DNA of 64,000 bases from Solanum dulcamara (Eukaryota; Streptophyta; Magnoliopsida; Solanales; Solanaceae). Below the pieces are notes generated by a model. The model saw only the letters and a program-made list of their open reading frames with translations. It was not told the origin of the DNA and made no database searches. Shown here piece by piece: positions 32,800 to 45,078 of the stretch. Location of the stretch: assembly GCF_947179165.1 (NCBI RefSeq), contig NC_077238.1, positions 41,221,793 to 41,285,792 of the forward strand, read 5' to 3'. A program made the translations under genes and the position numbers. Numbering within the stretch: position 1 is the stretch's first letter; each line of letters begins with the position of its first letter.

Positions 32800-35454
32800 A
32801 TTGTAATCCTTTCCATAATGTGCGGGGCACTTAACTTAGCCCAAGATTTATCTTAGCGTCGTCTCACCAATCTTTATATGTTGCCTTACCCTTTCTTTGT
32901 TAACTTGCAACCGGTATAGGGGTAGATTTTTAGTTCCACTACGAGCATGTCCTTTTTTGGTCATTTTGGTTTAACTCCTCCTATTATATTCACCCCTTTT
33001 TGTACGCACCCATTCATTAGAATTGGCTACCGAGTAGCGCTAAAGTTTGTTCATATAGTGACCTTTAGAGCCACTTTGAGTTCTGTCTATCCTTAGCTGG
33101 CATAGTTTTAAAGGAATAGTCCTATCTGTCTTATTTAAACCATTTCACAATTTTTCCTTACCCCCGCTTGTAACCTTCTTGACACATTTTCATGTCATTC
33201 TTTACCTTTACGAGAATATGAGAGAGTTTAAGAAATACCTTTTCGCACTTCTTTCTATTTCCTTATTTACTCCTTTCTCATCTTATCTCCTACCATAGGA
33301 GTCTTGCTATTTCTTTTCCTTGGTTATTTATCTACCGTAATATTATTTGCGACCAACTCTACAGGCAACATGTGGCTTTTGATCCAGCATGCTATCATTA
33401 TCCTTCGTAGTATCCCTTGAGTTATTCAATATCCTTTCATTGGTATATTCTTTTGCTTTTATACATGCCCACCTTCTAGTGTTATATCATTCAGGGTCTT
33501 GTCAAAACTTTGTGACGCTGTCTTATACACCATTCTGACTTCTATCCAATTACTAGTGGCTTCTAGATCTTTCTAACTTGGTTCAGCAAGGGATCTTATT
33601 GTAGTTTACACATCCATCTCAAGCATGTTGCCCCATTAATTGCCTCCATCTTACCCTAGCAGTCCTCTCACTTTCTTCCCCCCTTTAGAGGGTATTTATA
33701 CTTTTACTTGCTTATACCTTGCTCTATCTCTCTAGGTCCAGTCTCAAATTCATCTGGTTTTCTTCCCTAGTCTACTTAGTACTGCATCATGTCCCCATTT
33801 TTCCGTACATTTTATAACCTGATTATCCACGTACGGAACCTTGGCTAAATCACAAAGCGACTGGAACCTTTCCATACATAGTGCGACATCTCCTCTATTA
33901 ATCTGTACTTAAGTAAGGGGACTGATGGAATAACTCATCCAAGGCCACATTTTACTTATCTTTATCAAAATTTAACTAGTACCCGTAGTCGTTCCAATTT
34001 CAATTAGGCGGTGCTAGTATTCCGATGATAACTGTTCAAGGTTCTATTGAAATAATAGCTTTACCCCAACGTATATCCTTTATTCCTTGGGGTGAATGTA
34101 GGTTACACCAATTATTCCTTATGTTTGCCATCCTCATCCCTTAAGTGTTCCACTATTTTTGGGGCGACGTTGTGTACACGCGTCATTTCTTTATATCTTA
34201 AGCTCCATGCTCTTACTGCGTACTCAACGCAGGCTTTTAACTTAGTTAGCATCTACCAAGTGCGCTTTATTAGCGGTCTCACTTTGTCCCCATACTGCTA
34301 TAGCACACCTTTAAATTCATACTCATTTTCAGTGCGTGACATCTCTTTGAGGTGCTTCTATTAAGAAGTTCTTTCCCTAATTAGTCGGTGGAGAACTATA
34401 AACTATCATAGTAAACCATTTTCTAACTATTGTCGGAAGAAACTAGAATCCCTTAAACATCACAGTACTTCCTTTTAATACTTGACCTACCTGGTCTTCT
34501 TCTGAGTTTATCTCGAGTTATGAACAACTTATCTAATTTACAATTAGGAGTTGGGGGCTTGGTACTTTCAAAATGATTGAAGCTCAATTACTAGACATCT
34601 TACCCTTCAACCTAAGCTTCTCTTTTTTTTTCTACAACACAATTATGGCTAGAGATACTATGGTTTGAACTGTACTGCTCAGACAGACTTCTATTTCTCC
34701 GAAACAAACTTTCCCAAGTAAAAAAGGTATTCCTTATTGACGACCTTAAGGGTACCTCTTATCGACAGCATGAAGAGTGCTTTTCACAACTTTAATTTGG
34801 CATAATATGGGTACTCGGTATCAATTTCTAAGACATGTTATAAAGCTATGTTTTATTCCCTTTTTCTTTTTTGGGAAACTTTCAACAGAGTTTCCTCTAC
34901 ACTCCTTACTATCCCAAACCTGCATGCAGAAAATATCAACAATGCCTCACAAGGCTAACATATATATATATATATATATATTCAAATCATATCATAGCCA
35001 CACAGGGCTTTCAATATCATCTCATACTGCAGCCATACAGGGCTTTCAATATTAACAATAGTATGAAAGTAATGGACTTACCTCGTATGTACAACTTCAA
35101 ACTGCATCTATTGCACTTTTTGTCTACTTTCCTTTCAAGTTTCAACTTTACATTTCAATCACATGTCAATACCTTACCCAACAGATATCTTCTGGGCCTT
35201 TACTTTACATACCTGCGCGCTTTGTAATGTCCCATGTCGTCAATTACCTTCTTCTATTGGTGTCGTCCTTCTGTTAAGATCCAAGGTTAGTATAAGGAAT
35301 TGTCCTAGGACTCAGATCTATAGCATGATCTCAGATGTAAAAGAAAGGTAACATCCTAAATGTCCTGTACCTTCCTGTTTATAGATGTGGCGCGCAACAC
35401 ATCGATAACCAAGACTCTACTAGACACGGTCTGCAGATACTCCAAGAATGAATT
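32800..35454 (-). other. B interior upstream of 5S segment, including leader
   Basis: Matches A3 58163-59520 and A2 in inverted direction (compare 34621-34690 with 58300-58370, and 34370-34400 with 58595-58625). Near the PBS, 35040-34985 contains two copies of GGGCTTTCAATAT-ATCTCATA-type units and a TA run (34960-34981). The open frames on the plus strand (34092-34364, 34777-35227) are shadows of non-coding leader. No gag or RT could be recognised. Confidence 0.65.
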
Positions 35455-35466
35455 GCTCTGATACCA
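35455..35466 (-). other. B primer-binding site
   Basis: TGGTATCAGAGC on the minus strand, perfect, 4 bp from the 5' LTR. Confidence 0.92.
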
Positions 35467-35470
35467 CTTC

Positions 35471-38121
35471 TGTCATATTTCAACTCCGAAGGCCGCGACT
35501 GGGGTATGACCTAGACCCCCGTATACCTAACTATCAGTTGTGGTCAAATTAAACTATAAATAAAACAATATCATGTAATAGAGCCCCATTGGGCGATAAC
35601 ATTTTCATAAACTTGTAGCCCTTTTCCTTTGCATCATATAATGAAAGGACATGCAAGCCGACAAGTCTGCCATAACCTAATAACATATACCATATATTGT
35701 GTAGACCTAGCTGAATCAAACTGATATACACAACCCACATATATATATCTGCAGACCTCTAAAAATATTAACGACAATAAATAGTAGGAAAGGGCCCCCA
35801 TCGTACCGCTGAATAAACAAAATAATTTTATACATCATCATATATATACATACATACCCGTCCCTCTAGTGAAGGCACAATGAACAATACAGTGGAATTG
35901 TGCACGATTACTATTCCTAACCCGGGAATGATGAAAGAAGTGTTACAGTATACATGAGTAGAGTAGTGAGAAACAAAACACAGTTTAAATAATTATCGGA
36001 GACTCAATGAAGTCATCAGGTGAATCATCCCTGGAGATCAAGGCAGAAACTATGTGACGTATACCCTCTAAATGTCACTAAGGACTATGTAAAAGAGAGT
36101 TTTGGAAATCTTAGGCATATACCAGTGTGAAATATCTTATAGCAGTCCGAGCATCTGTTATCTCAGAGCCTTTTTTGAAAAAAAGGGAGCTTAGTGGAAT
36201 CAATCACTATACAGTCATATAGAAGACTCAAGGAGTAGGAGTTTAACTATTTTAAAAGTCTTAACATCCAGAAGTGATTCAGAGTCCTGAAGTCATATTC
36301 AGAACCTAAGAGTGAAGTTTCCCCAAAGCTTTCATTATCCATAGCTTACATCTAAGACATGCCAAAAGGAAGAGAAAACATAGGCTTTACATACCTATGT
36401 CAAAAATATGCCAAGAGAGAGCTTCACATACCTCTTATGAATTACTCTTTATCCCGTTCGCCTCGTCGTCCTTTGAACCTATTCAACATGAAAGTAATAC
36501 GAATATCAACCACTCTTAGCTTTCCAGCATCTTAGGTTGCACCTTAGTATTCATGGAATCTATTTCCTTCTTCGTCTCCTCGACTAGTTCTTTAATTAGT
36601 TAAGGCGTTAACGAAAATTGGGCAGCACCTCCCCTATAATATGCCCTATCCAAATTTCCAATTACATCCCTAATAAATAAATAAAACCAAAACAACAACC
36701 TGCAGAATATGTTTAAGCAATTCACATCAACAATATACAACATAAACTCCAAACGACTTGCTCGAAACTACGATACAAAAAGAGGGTCTCTAGTCTTTGT
36801 TTCACAACACCTTTAATTATATGAAATGAAGGGTTGTGTGGATGCAACCAGAACCATAAACACCCCTATTAGAACACATTTAGTCCCTGCAACAAAACGC
36901 CACACCCCTGCAGCAGCACCTCACAAGAACAACACTTTACTTCGATGACAATTCAACTATAACGACTCCAACTTAGTTTATTTTGAACGTCAACCATCTC
37001 TATGATGTTTTCACATTTCTAGCTACTTAAAAAACATATAATACACTTCTTAACAATACCATAAACTCCAAATTAATAGGAGAAACCTTACCTTACCCGA
37101 AATTGGCCAAAAGTGCCAAATTGCAACTTGGAACTTCTCCAAACGTGCTGAAATTAAGTGGGTTGTTTATGTCCCTTCTCCACTGCCCCAAATTGGAATT
37201 TTTGGTTATAAAACACTATTTTATAACCGTTGTACACCTCAAATAATTAATTCATGGAACGAAACTCGAAGGCTTACCTTGGTAGCCCCCAAACCCGTAG
37301 CCCTCCTTTCGTTGTCTCCAACGTTTTCCTTCGGCTTTCTCTTGTTTGTTCCAAGTGTAAAGCTGAAGTTATAGTTCCATAGACATCATAAGATACATAT
37401 ATACATCTCCATGTGGTTTAGGAACACCGTAGATAATTAATTTGCAGAGAGAAAGTTAGATACCTATCTTAGTTTCTTCTAAACCATGGCTGCCTCATTT
37501 GCTCTTCTCATATTTTTCCTTTCTTTTTGGCTGCTCTTTTGGACAGAAAATGTGACTAAGAGTAACTTAACATATAGATATATGTTTCCTTACGGGTTAA
37601 AATGAGTCATATCCTAAGGGTGACACATGTTCGTCCCCCATTGGGCCAACACATACATGCTGCCAATAAGGGGCTACCACATGGAATGGGGTCCACCTCC
37701 CCCCAAGAAGGTGGTTCACCTACTCCCCCCCAAGTAGGTGGGCCACCTGCTTACTTGAGGTGTTGCTCCTCTATTGGCTTCCACATGTCGTCTTTTCCCC
37801 TTCCTCATGGGTTCGTAATCTCGTCCTATTTTAGGAGCCTATGTAATCCGCGCTACGTAAGCTTGGTATGTCCTTAAGTAGCTCAAGTAAGTAAGACTTC
37901 TAAGTTAGTAGCTTACGTAGGTAAGTCAAGTCCTATGACTCATCACTTGGCCTCCAATTCCTTTCTGATTCTTATGACTCTATTTCCAACCTTCTCTATT
38001 ATAAGGTATCACATTCTCCGTTCCTTAGAGTCGTTTGATAGTGTCGTAGCATATCCATCTCACATGATAATGTCTAAAGAACTTATAAGACATTCCAAGT
38101 TTAAAAGTGTGCAGTGTAACA
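35471..38121 (-). repeat. B 5' LTR, shortened
   Basis: 2651 bp, aligned with 28169-31211. About 365 bp are missing: text jumps from TTTTATACATCA (35835) to TCATATATATACATACATAC, which correspond to 28519 and 28884 in the other LTR. The C/G hairpin is in the missing part. U3 (37600-37760) keeps the TGACACATGT and AAGTAGGTGGG motifs. Confidence 0.92.
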
Positions 38122-38871
38122 GTAAGGATGAGAATGATGAAGAAGGATAAGGGGGTTAAGTACGCTTGCTCCACCAAGTGGAATTAGTCTAGAGTAGGAT
38201 CGTGAATAAAGGTTAAGAAATATTATGCTCCAGGATTGACCATGAGTAGAATATAGTGTGAATATAATGAGGATCATCATGGAAGTACATAGGGCCTAGT
38301 AACAAGATAACTAAAGAATATGATTGTGAGTAAGATTAGGAGTCAGCATCGAGCACACGATAAGGATGAAAGCGCATGAAGCATAAAGGGGTATTTTGTA
38401 TATGTACCTCCACTATAGAAAATAGTAAGACCCCTCAAGGATGAGGGAACTAGCTCTGCAAGACCATTGATGCGTTATGAGTCCATTAAGAGGAACAAGT
38501 GGTATTCACTGGGATGAAGATAGTGTTATAAAAAACCTAGAAACACGTGTCATCCGAGTATAAGCGCCCCGAATGGAGAATCGAACACCATTATAAGCAC
38601 TAGTGACATACTGATTGGGATGAAAGAAATGCATCTTCAACTAAGTTACTACATTAGTTATATGACTCGAGTATCAGTACTTGGACTAGATTGTGTACTA
38701 TATATCGAGAATTCTAAGCACCACATGGTTGTATTAAGGTTTCTTATAGGGGAAACCTAAAGTATAGATGAGTTAACAGAAGGTGTAGACATGGTGCAGT
38801 TTGTCAAATGTGTTTGAACAGAATGATATGCATATGAACAGTTGAAAATAAACAGAGGATGACATGGGTAC
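38122..38871 (+). other. A2 interior, middle part
   Basis: Resumes A2 after B and runs to the C insertion. It aligns with A1 11815-12165 and is non-coding. GTATTAAG and TTACTACATTAGTTATATGA blocks are shared with A1. Confidence 0.7.
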
Positions 38872-39200
38872 TGTTATGCCCCGTACTTTTGTACTTCGAA
38901 AAGCTTTCTTAAACTTCTTAAAAGTTACCATGTGACCATGATTATTTATAATGTTATCGAATAACTCTAAGAAAGGGAGGACGTGACGCCCCCTAAGAGT
39001 GAAGGTTGGAAATAGGGCTATAAGGATGTGAAATGAGTTGGGGGCCAAAATAACAAGTCGTGGGACTCAACTTGCTTGCGTAAGCTACCAACTTGGATGT
39101 CTTACATACTTAAGTTATTGGAGGGCATGTCGAGCTTACGTAGAAAGTATTAAATAGGTTCTTAAAGTAAGACGAGATTACAAACACGCGGAAGAGTGAA
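38872..39200 (+). repeat. C 5' LTR stub
   Basis: Aligns with 39694-40020 (CGAAAAGCTTTCTTAAACTT; ACTTGCTTGCGTAAGCTACC) and breaks off near GCGGAAGAGTGAAACC. Confidence 0.85.
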
Positions 39201-39425
39201 ACCTACAAATGTTTGTATTTTAAGGGTGAGATCAAATGGTTACTTGATAAAAACAATAAGAATTCAATAACAACAGGGTGATTGCAATATTTCGGATACA
39301 TCAAAGGGAAGTATAAGATAGCTTAAGGCAAACTATTGAGACATGACTAGTATTGAGGGTAAAAGCCATAGTGAGCCCTGACATCAACCGAAAGAGGTAA
39401 AAGATAAAGAGAAAAGAAGGATAGA

Positions 39426-39556
39426 AGGTTGCGAACTAGGGACGTGGCATCTGTCAAAGTCTTGTGAAGAAATAAGAATTAAAAAAAGTTGACCCGGGAG
39501 GCCAAAGAAGAGATGGGAAAGAAATATCCTTACATGCTCCCTATGTTTACAGGGAG
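39426..39556 (+). pseudogene. C chromodomain-type integrase tail
   Basis: Reads RLRTRDVASVKVL, stop, RNKN, stop, then EAKEEMGKKYPYMLPMFTGS. It matches the C-terminal end of Tekay-type integrase (KEVASVKVLWRN...WEAEEDM..KYPHLF), the part that recognises chromatin marks. The TGG codon expected after KVL is TGA. It lies about 140 bp before the right LTR. Confidence 0.8.
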
Positions 39557-39693
39557 TCTAAACTCCTGGGTTAGTTGAAGCGGTGAATAAAAGGTCTATG
39601 GATGACAACCATTATGGAGAATTCCTAAGTTCCTCATATGACCTTATGAGACTAGTTAACATTCGAGGACGAATGTTCTAAAAGGGGGAAGGA

Positions 39694-42566
39694 TATTATG
39701 CCCAATACTTTTGTACTTCGAAAAGCTTTCTTAAACTTCTTAAAAGTTTCCACCTGACCAAGATTATTTATAATGTTATTGAATAACATTAAGGAAGGGA
39801 GGACGTGATGCCCCATAAGAGTGAAGGTTGGAAATAGGGCTATAAGGATTTAAAATGGGTTGGGGGCCAAAATAACAAGTCGTGGGACTCGACTTGCTTG
39901 CGTAAGCTACCAACTTGGATGTGTTACATACTTAACCTATTGGAAGGCGTGTTGAGCTTATGTAGCAAGTATTACATAGGTTCTTAAAGTAAGACAAGAT
40001 TACGAACCCACAGAAGAGGCGGAAGGAGGCATAGAACCTACTTGGACTAAGTAGGTGATGCACCTACTTAGACCAAGTAGGTGCCTCACCTGCTTGGGGT
40101 GGACCCCACACTACCACATGGAAGCATATGAGTGGCTGCATGGATGAGGTGTCTCCTTAGGGTGATGACATGTGTCACCTCCTAAGGAGGTGTATATATG
40201 TATGTTATGCTGAAGAATATGTCATTTTCAGCTTCCTTAGCCAAAAACAAGAGAGAAAAACATGAGAGAGGAAGAAGGCAGCCATGGATTTGGCTAATTT
40301 AAGGTAAGCCTCCGACTTTTGTTACGTGAATTAATTATTTAAGGTATCCCATAGCTACATGACGGTGTTTAAAAGAATGAAATTACTATTTTGGGCAGCG
40401 AATAAGGGACGCGAACAGCCCGTGAATTTTCAGCATGTGAAGAGAACTTCCGAGGTAAGTTTTAGCGAGTTTTAGCAAGGTATGGCTTGGCTCTCTTCTC
40501 CCACATTTTGGTAAGGATTTTTACATGTTATGAAGGTATAAATACAGATTGTAAACATAAAAATATACATGTTATGACTAAAGAACGTTGCAGGTCATGT
40601 AGGGGCTGGTTTGACGCGATTTTAACGTGTTAAAGTTTGGCTAGAGTCGTTGTTATTGTGGTGTTGTGTTGGGCATTGTTTTTTAGTATTGCAGGGATGG
40701 AACATTACTAAAATTTACTGTATATTCTTCTGGTTTTATAAACATGACACCCCGGTTCGTGTGGTTAAAGGTTTTATAAAATAGAGATTAAAAACCCTAT
40801 TTTGGTATCGTAGTTTTAAGCGAGTTATTTGGAGTTTGTGTTGGGTAATGTTGAAGTAGGTTACCTGTATATATGATACTGATTGTTTTTGTTGGTTGGA
40901 TGGTATGTTTTGGAGGTTAAAACGGAAATTTGGATAGGGAAAGTTATACGGGAGATGCTGCCCGATTTCTACTAACTTTGGAACTAGTAATGAACTAGTC
41001 TAAGGGAATGGATAAGCGATTGGTTCCTATGGGTAATTGGTGGTAGAATTACAAGCTGGAAAGTAGAATGTCACCAAACTTAGAATTACTTTCATGTTAA
41101 ATAGGTTCAAGAGACGACGAGACGAATGTGGTAAGAGTAATCCGTAGGAGGTATGTAAAGCTAACGTTTCCTCCTTTCGGCATGTTTTTGGCATAAGTAT
41201 GTAAAGCTTATTCTTTATCTTGGCATGTTTTGACATAAGTATGAAAATCTAATCTTTCTTTTGGCATGGTCTTTACGAAACAAATATATGAATTTTTTTA
41301 TGGTTCCAAGGAAGTTCCTATTTCTAGAGCCACTAGGATGGCCAATTTCTGGATTTCCAAAGGACATTTTATTACGCTTTGATATGAGTATATAATTCCA
41401 AAAGTTCCATTTTGATGTAATCCATAGTGACTTTCAAAAGGTACTTGATATGATTCTTATCTTGATTTTGAACGATAGCTTATTTTAATTATTCCATTGA
41501 GCCCCATAATATATTTTGAAATATGGATATCATTTCAAAAAGACTATTTTGACATAGACCATCGTGACATCTGAAAGACATGCACTATAATTTTCGCTCA
41601 ATTTCTCCTATATGACTTGGCATCAGAGTTACGCTATTGAGTCTTTGGAAATTTTTTGCATTTTATATTATATTTAGTTTCTCACTACTCTACTCGTGGA
41701 TGCCTCGATGCTTTTTTCACTGAGCCCGATCCAGGATTTGTTATCATGCATACTTTTTTGCATTGTTCACCGTGCCCCAACGTGAGGGGGAAGGTACGAC
41801 CTGTACATGGGATTTGTGGAGTTATGATGTGCCATGTACATATATAATCTGATATGACCATCTAATATAATATGATCTATTATGGAGATATTCCCTACTC
41901 TTGAGTTATGATGTGCTGTGGTGCTAGTGATGGGTTAGTGACCACGATTTGTTCACCGAGTCCCATAATGGGGACGGATATGGCATATGCTTTCTGCATA
42001 CATTATCTGTGGTTATGAAAAGCATTTTGGTATTTTGGATACTTTGCTCATTTTTACACCTTCTGTTTTGGTAATTGCTTTACTTATTATAGTCCATGCT
42101 TTACATACTCGGCACATTGTCCATACTGACCCCTTTTTTTGGGGGGCTGCGTTACATGCCCGTAGGTACAGATGCTCAGTTTGCTGATCTGCTCACCTAC
42201 GACATCCACCCTATTGGTTGACAGTGCTTCTTTGTCCGAAGCCCTACTTTGTTACTAACTTTTCTGTTGTACATTTATACATATTGGCTAAGGGTATGAT
42301 GGGGACTTGTCCCATCATATAACTAGGCTATCATTTTGTCGAGGTCTATAGACTTGTGATGTGGGTTATGTATATAGGTTTTGGGCTTTATGTTCTGTGA
42401 TAGACTTAACAGCCCTCTTGTGCTATATCTTTTCTCATGCGCTCTCTAGCGACCCCTTTTTGACTCCTACTTTTGTCTATTTTGCTAACACGCTAAGTGG
42501 GGCTAAGGGTACATATGGATGCCCAACTCAGGCACCAGTCATGGCCTATGGAGTTGGGTCATGACA
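39694..42566 (+). repeat. C 3' LTR
   Basis: Starts TATTATGCCC (the expected TG is TA) after the polypurine tract AAAAGGGGGAAGGA, and ends GGGTCATGACA. U3 at 40039-40101 holds alternating CCTACTTGG/AAGTAGGTG palindromes. The G-run hairpin TTTTTTTGGGGGG lies near 42127-42146. It contains a TGTGTATATATG TATA region near 40190. Confidence 0.88.
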
Positions 42567-43419
42567 GGTATGTCCTAAAGGGGGGAAGTGGATGAGAGAA
42601 ATATATGCGTGAGATGAAATCAACTGACACTCTCACATGTTGATAGGAATGCTTAAATTTCAAGTGAGATCCCATACTGGCATAAGTTAGCAGGATCTTG
42701 AGGCCAATAATAAATAGATGGTAGTCACGGTATCTGAGGCCATGCGAAGAATCATTGGTAGAACCCTAAGGGATGGGTGACTACTATAAGGGGTTAATAT
42801 GATAAGAGAGTAGGACTGAGCAAACTAAGGACTGTGTAAAGGGTAGTAGGGCCATGTATGGGTAAATATTAAGATATGTCAACAACTTCATTGGCCGTTG
42901 ATATGATGACATAAAAGTAGCAAGGAGAAAGAATAGAAAATCTCTTATTATAGGAAATGAGGAGACCAAGGAATACGTAAAGGAAGAAAAGAAAGGAGTA
43001 GGACAAAATAGCATTAGTGTGAGCAAGTTCTAGTGTGAAGTCGATATGTAAAGCAAAATGGGCCGGGAAACGAAAATATTATGTCTACCTTATACAGGTT
43101 GTATCAGAATGGTTATGCAACCTACGGATATGTATATGTTAAGTATAGGGTCAAGTGAGAAGTACACGAGAAAAGGAGCTAGGATGTTTTGGGTACATTA
43201 CAGAGAGATGTCAAGATAGGTTAGACCAAACTACCGAGATGGGGTGAGTACTAAGGGAAAAATAGGACCTAGCCATAGTTGAACCAATGATCTATCCCGA
43301 CTTTGAGTGTAAGATAGAGGCGGAGAGGGCTAGGTAAAGCATGAAGACTAGCGAGAAGACGCTAAGGTAAATCTTGGGCTAGGTTGAGTGCCTTCGCACA
43401 TTATTGCAAGGATTTCAAT
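42567..43419 (+). other. A2 interior between C and the 5S segment
   Basis: Contains CCTAAAGGGGGGAAGTGGAT and GAGATCCCATACTGGCATAA, both also in A1 (12170-12215). No coding. Confidence 0.65.
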
Positions 43420-43540
43420 GGAACATGACATGAGGACTTCCCGAGGGGGTCACCCATCCTAGTACTACTCTCTTCCAAGCATGTTTAACTTTGAAATTCT
43501 GGTGGGATCCGGTGTGTTAGTGTTGTTATGATTGTAGAAG
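43420..43540 (-). pseudogene. 5S rRNA-derived segment inside A2 (antisense to A2)
   Basis: The minus strand reads AATCATAACAACACTAACAC, ACCGGATCCCACCAGAATTT, AAAGTTAAACATGCTTGGAA, GAGAGTAGTACTAGGATGGG, TGACCCCCTCGGGAAGTCCT, CATGTCATGTTCC. Block by block this is plant 5S rRNA (CCGGATCCCATCAGAACT; AAGTTAAGCGTGCTTGGG; GAGTAGTACTAGGATGGGTGACC). The C-box part (43448-43460) is perfectly kept. About 120 bp. Most changes are C-to-T or G-to-A, as expected from methylated-cytosine decay. Confidence 0.9.
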
Positions 43541-43959
43541 ATGGAAGAATCTGAAATAGCGGCGAAGTAACAACACGAGATTATGTACCTAAAGTGTTAT
43601 AAGTTACGTTAAGGGAATTATAAAAAGGCTTAGCAAAGCACGCAGGATTAGCTGATTACTAATAGATAGAGCACTTGTATGCCACAGTTCTTCAACATAA
43701 TACAAATTAATGATAGGAAAACCACGGAACGACTATACAGGTCATTGTGTGAGGGGACTTTAGCACAATTTGGTAGCCGACTCTGATGGGCAAAAAGCAA
43801 AACCCAAAAAGGATAGGGTACCAATTAATGTCATCTAAAGAAGGAAAGAATTAATATACGAGGTTGAAGATTCCACAACACGACCTTAGATACAAGACTT
43901 ACTTTGCAATCCCTGGATAGATAATTCTACATGGAATGTTATCCGCATATTAACAAGAT
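43541..43959 (+). other. A2 interior between 5S segment and integrase relic
   Basis: Begins with AGATGGAAGAATCTGAAATA, the conserved flank of all three 5S segments. The rest (CCCAAAAAGGATAGGGTACC, GAAGATTCCACAAC) aligns with A3 59761-60110. It is not readable as protein. Confidence 0.6.
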
Positions 43960-44900
43960 CAGCCCATGTTCCTCTAATCAAAGACTACCTGCTCAAATAA
44001 GATAGTGTGAAATTATAGGTCAAGAGGGTGGTAGGACCTTACGGGGCTCCCATAGCTATTTACCTTGACAAAAGAGCCCAAGTTATAGTTAATTACCGAA
44101 GATTAGTTTTTGAAGAGATTGGGAAGACAGATAGGTCTTCATACACTATTTTACCCTTAACCTGATAGACAGACTAAGCTTACTAGCTAAACATTAGACG
44201 ATATGTTGTGGGCCTATACAGTTGACTCTAAAGGTAGTTTGGAAATTGCCTACCACCTGTCAAAAGTACTTACGATATTAACTATCATTCTAATATCCAG
44301 ATGGACCAGTATAAGACTTGGTATGGCGGACAGTGTAAGTCGCCAATTGATAGGTTTGATGGTAGTAAAACACGACTAATACGCACAAATGTGGTTCAAT
44401 AAGTGGTATAGAAGGTAAAGCTTATTTAGGAGAGATTATTAGCAGCTCCGAGTCGATAGAAGTCATACGCGGATAATCGACGTTGATCTTTAGAGTTTCA
44501 AGTTAGAATTAAGCACTCTCAAAAGTGTCATCCACAGAGAAAGTGATGAGAGCCAGCAAGAAAAAGGACGTTAGTCCGAGATGCATTAGCTCTATCAGAC
44601 CCTCCATCGAATAAGCAAGGTTGCCTGCGAGTTGGAGTTATCGGCAGATCTGGAAATAGTACATCCAATCTTCCATGTATTGATGCTTCGCAAGTGTGTT
44701 GGTGATCCATCCCGAGTATATTCCGTAGAGGATATCCAGGTCATAGAGGAGTTATCGTACAAGAAGTAACCGGTCTCCATCCTGGATTGGTGAATTAGGG
44801 GGTTGTAAATTAAGGACATAGCTTCCGTCAAGGTGATATGACGAAACGAGAGTCATGAATAAATGACCTGGGGAGCTGAAAGGGAAATGAAGCACAAGTA
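43960..44900 (+). pseudogene. A2 integrase remnant
   Basis: Core pieces: RVVGPYGAPIAIYLDKRAQV at 44025-44090 (family: RLHGVPVSIVSDRGAQFT; the central Asp is kept), then DRQTKLTS and TLDDMLWAYTVDSKGSL (family: DGQAERTIQTLEDMLRA). C-terminal pieces at 44600-44900: KVACELELSADLEIVHPIF, HVLMLRKCVGDPSRVYSVED, IEELSYKK, ILDW and EMKHKYRYLF. Stops and frameshifts throughout. It lies between the 5S segment and the 3' LTR, as in B and A3. Confidence 0.78.
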
Positions 44901-45064
44901 TCGGTACCTATTCTCTACATCTATAGGTAATCCCAACCTTTGGAACTCTGATATTGATTGCTCAGTGAAAGTATGTGTTATTGCGATGGAATAGAGAAAC
45001 TCTTTATATAGTCGGTATAAGATCTTGAGGAGGGTTTTGTTTCACATTCGAGGATGAATGTTCT

Positions 45065-45078
45065 AAAGGGGGAAAGGA
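45065..45078 (+). other. A2 polypurine tract
   Basis: AAAGGGGGAAAGGA immediately before the 3' LTR, with CATTCGAGGATGAATGTTCT before it. Confidence 0.87.

Larger units (their letters stand above)
28169..38121 (-). mobile_element. B: family A LTR element, minus strand, inside A2
   Basis: Starts TGTCACAACCCTACCCC (inverted LTR end) and stops GTGTAACA (inverted LTR start) at 38121. Flanks are ttaag (28164-28168) and gtaag (38122-38126), a 5-bp duplication with one change. In its own direction it has the 5' LTR (38121-35471), PBS, interior of 4259 bp, polypurine tract and 3' LTR (31211-28169). The interior holds an antisense 5S-like segment and integrase/chromodomain remnants. Host text on both sides matches continuous A1 interior. 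Confidence 0.92.
38872..42566 (+). mobile_element. C: family A element collapsed by internal deletion
   Basis: Begins TGTTATGCCCCGTACTTTTG and ends GGGTCATGACA, with flanks ggtac (38867-38871) and ggtat (42567-42571), a 5-bp duplication with one change. The left LTR survives only as about 330 bp (38872-39200). It is followed directly by the last 490 bp of the interior, with a chromodomain relic, and a right LTR of 2873 bp. The PBS, leader and most of the interior are gone. Host A2 text reads on across it (compare A1 12145-12185). Confidence 0.87.

Noticed and set aside
28169..38121. CRISPR-like or satellite array suggested by repeated short motifs in LTRs
   Set aside because: Repeats are irregularly spaced, degenerate and confined to LTR text; no regular unit-spacer pattern in a plant-type sequence.
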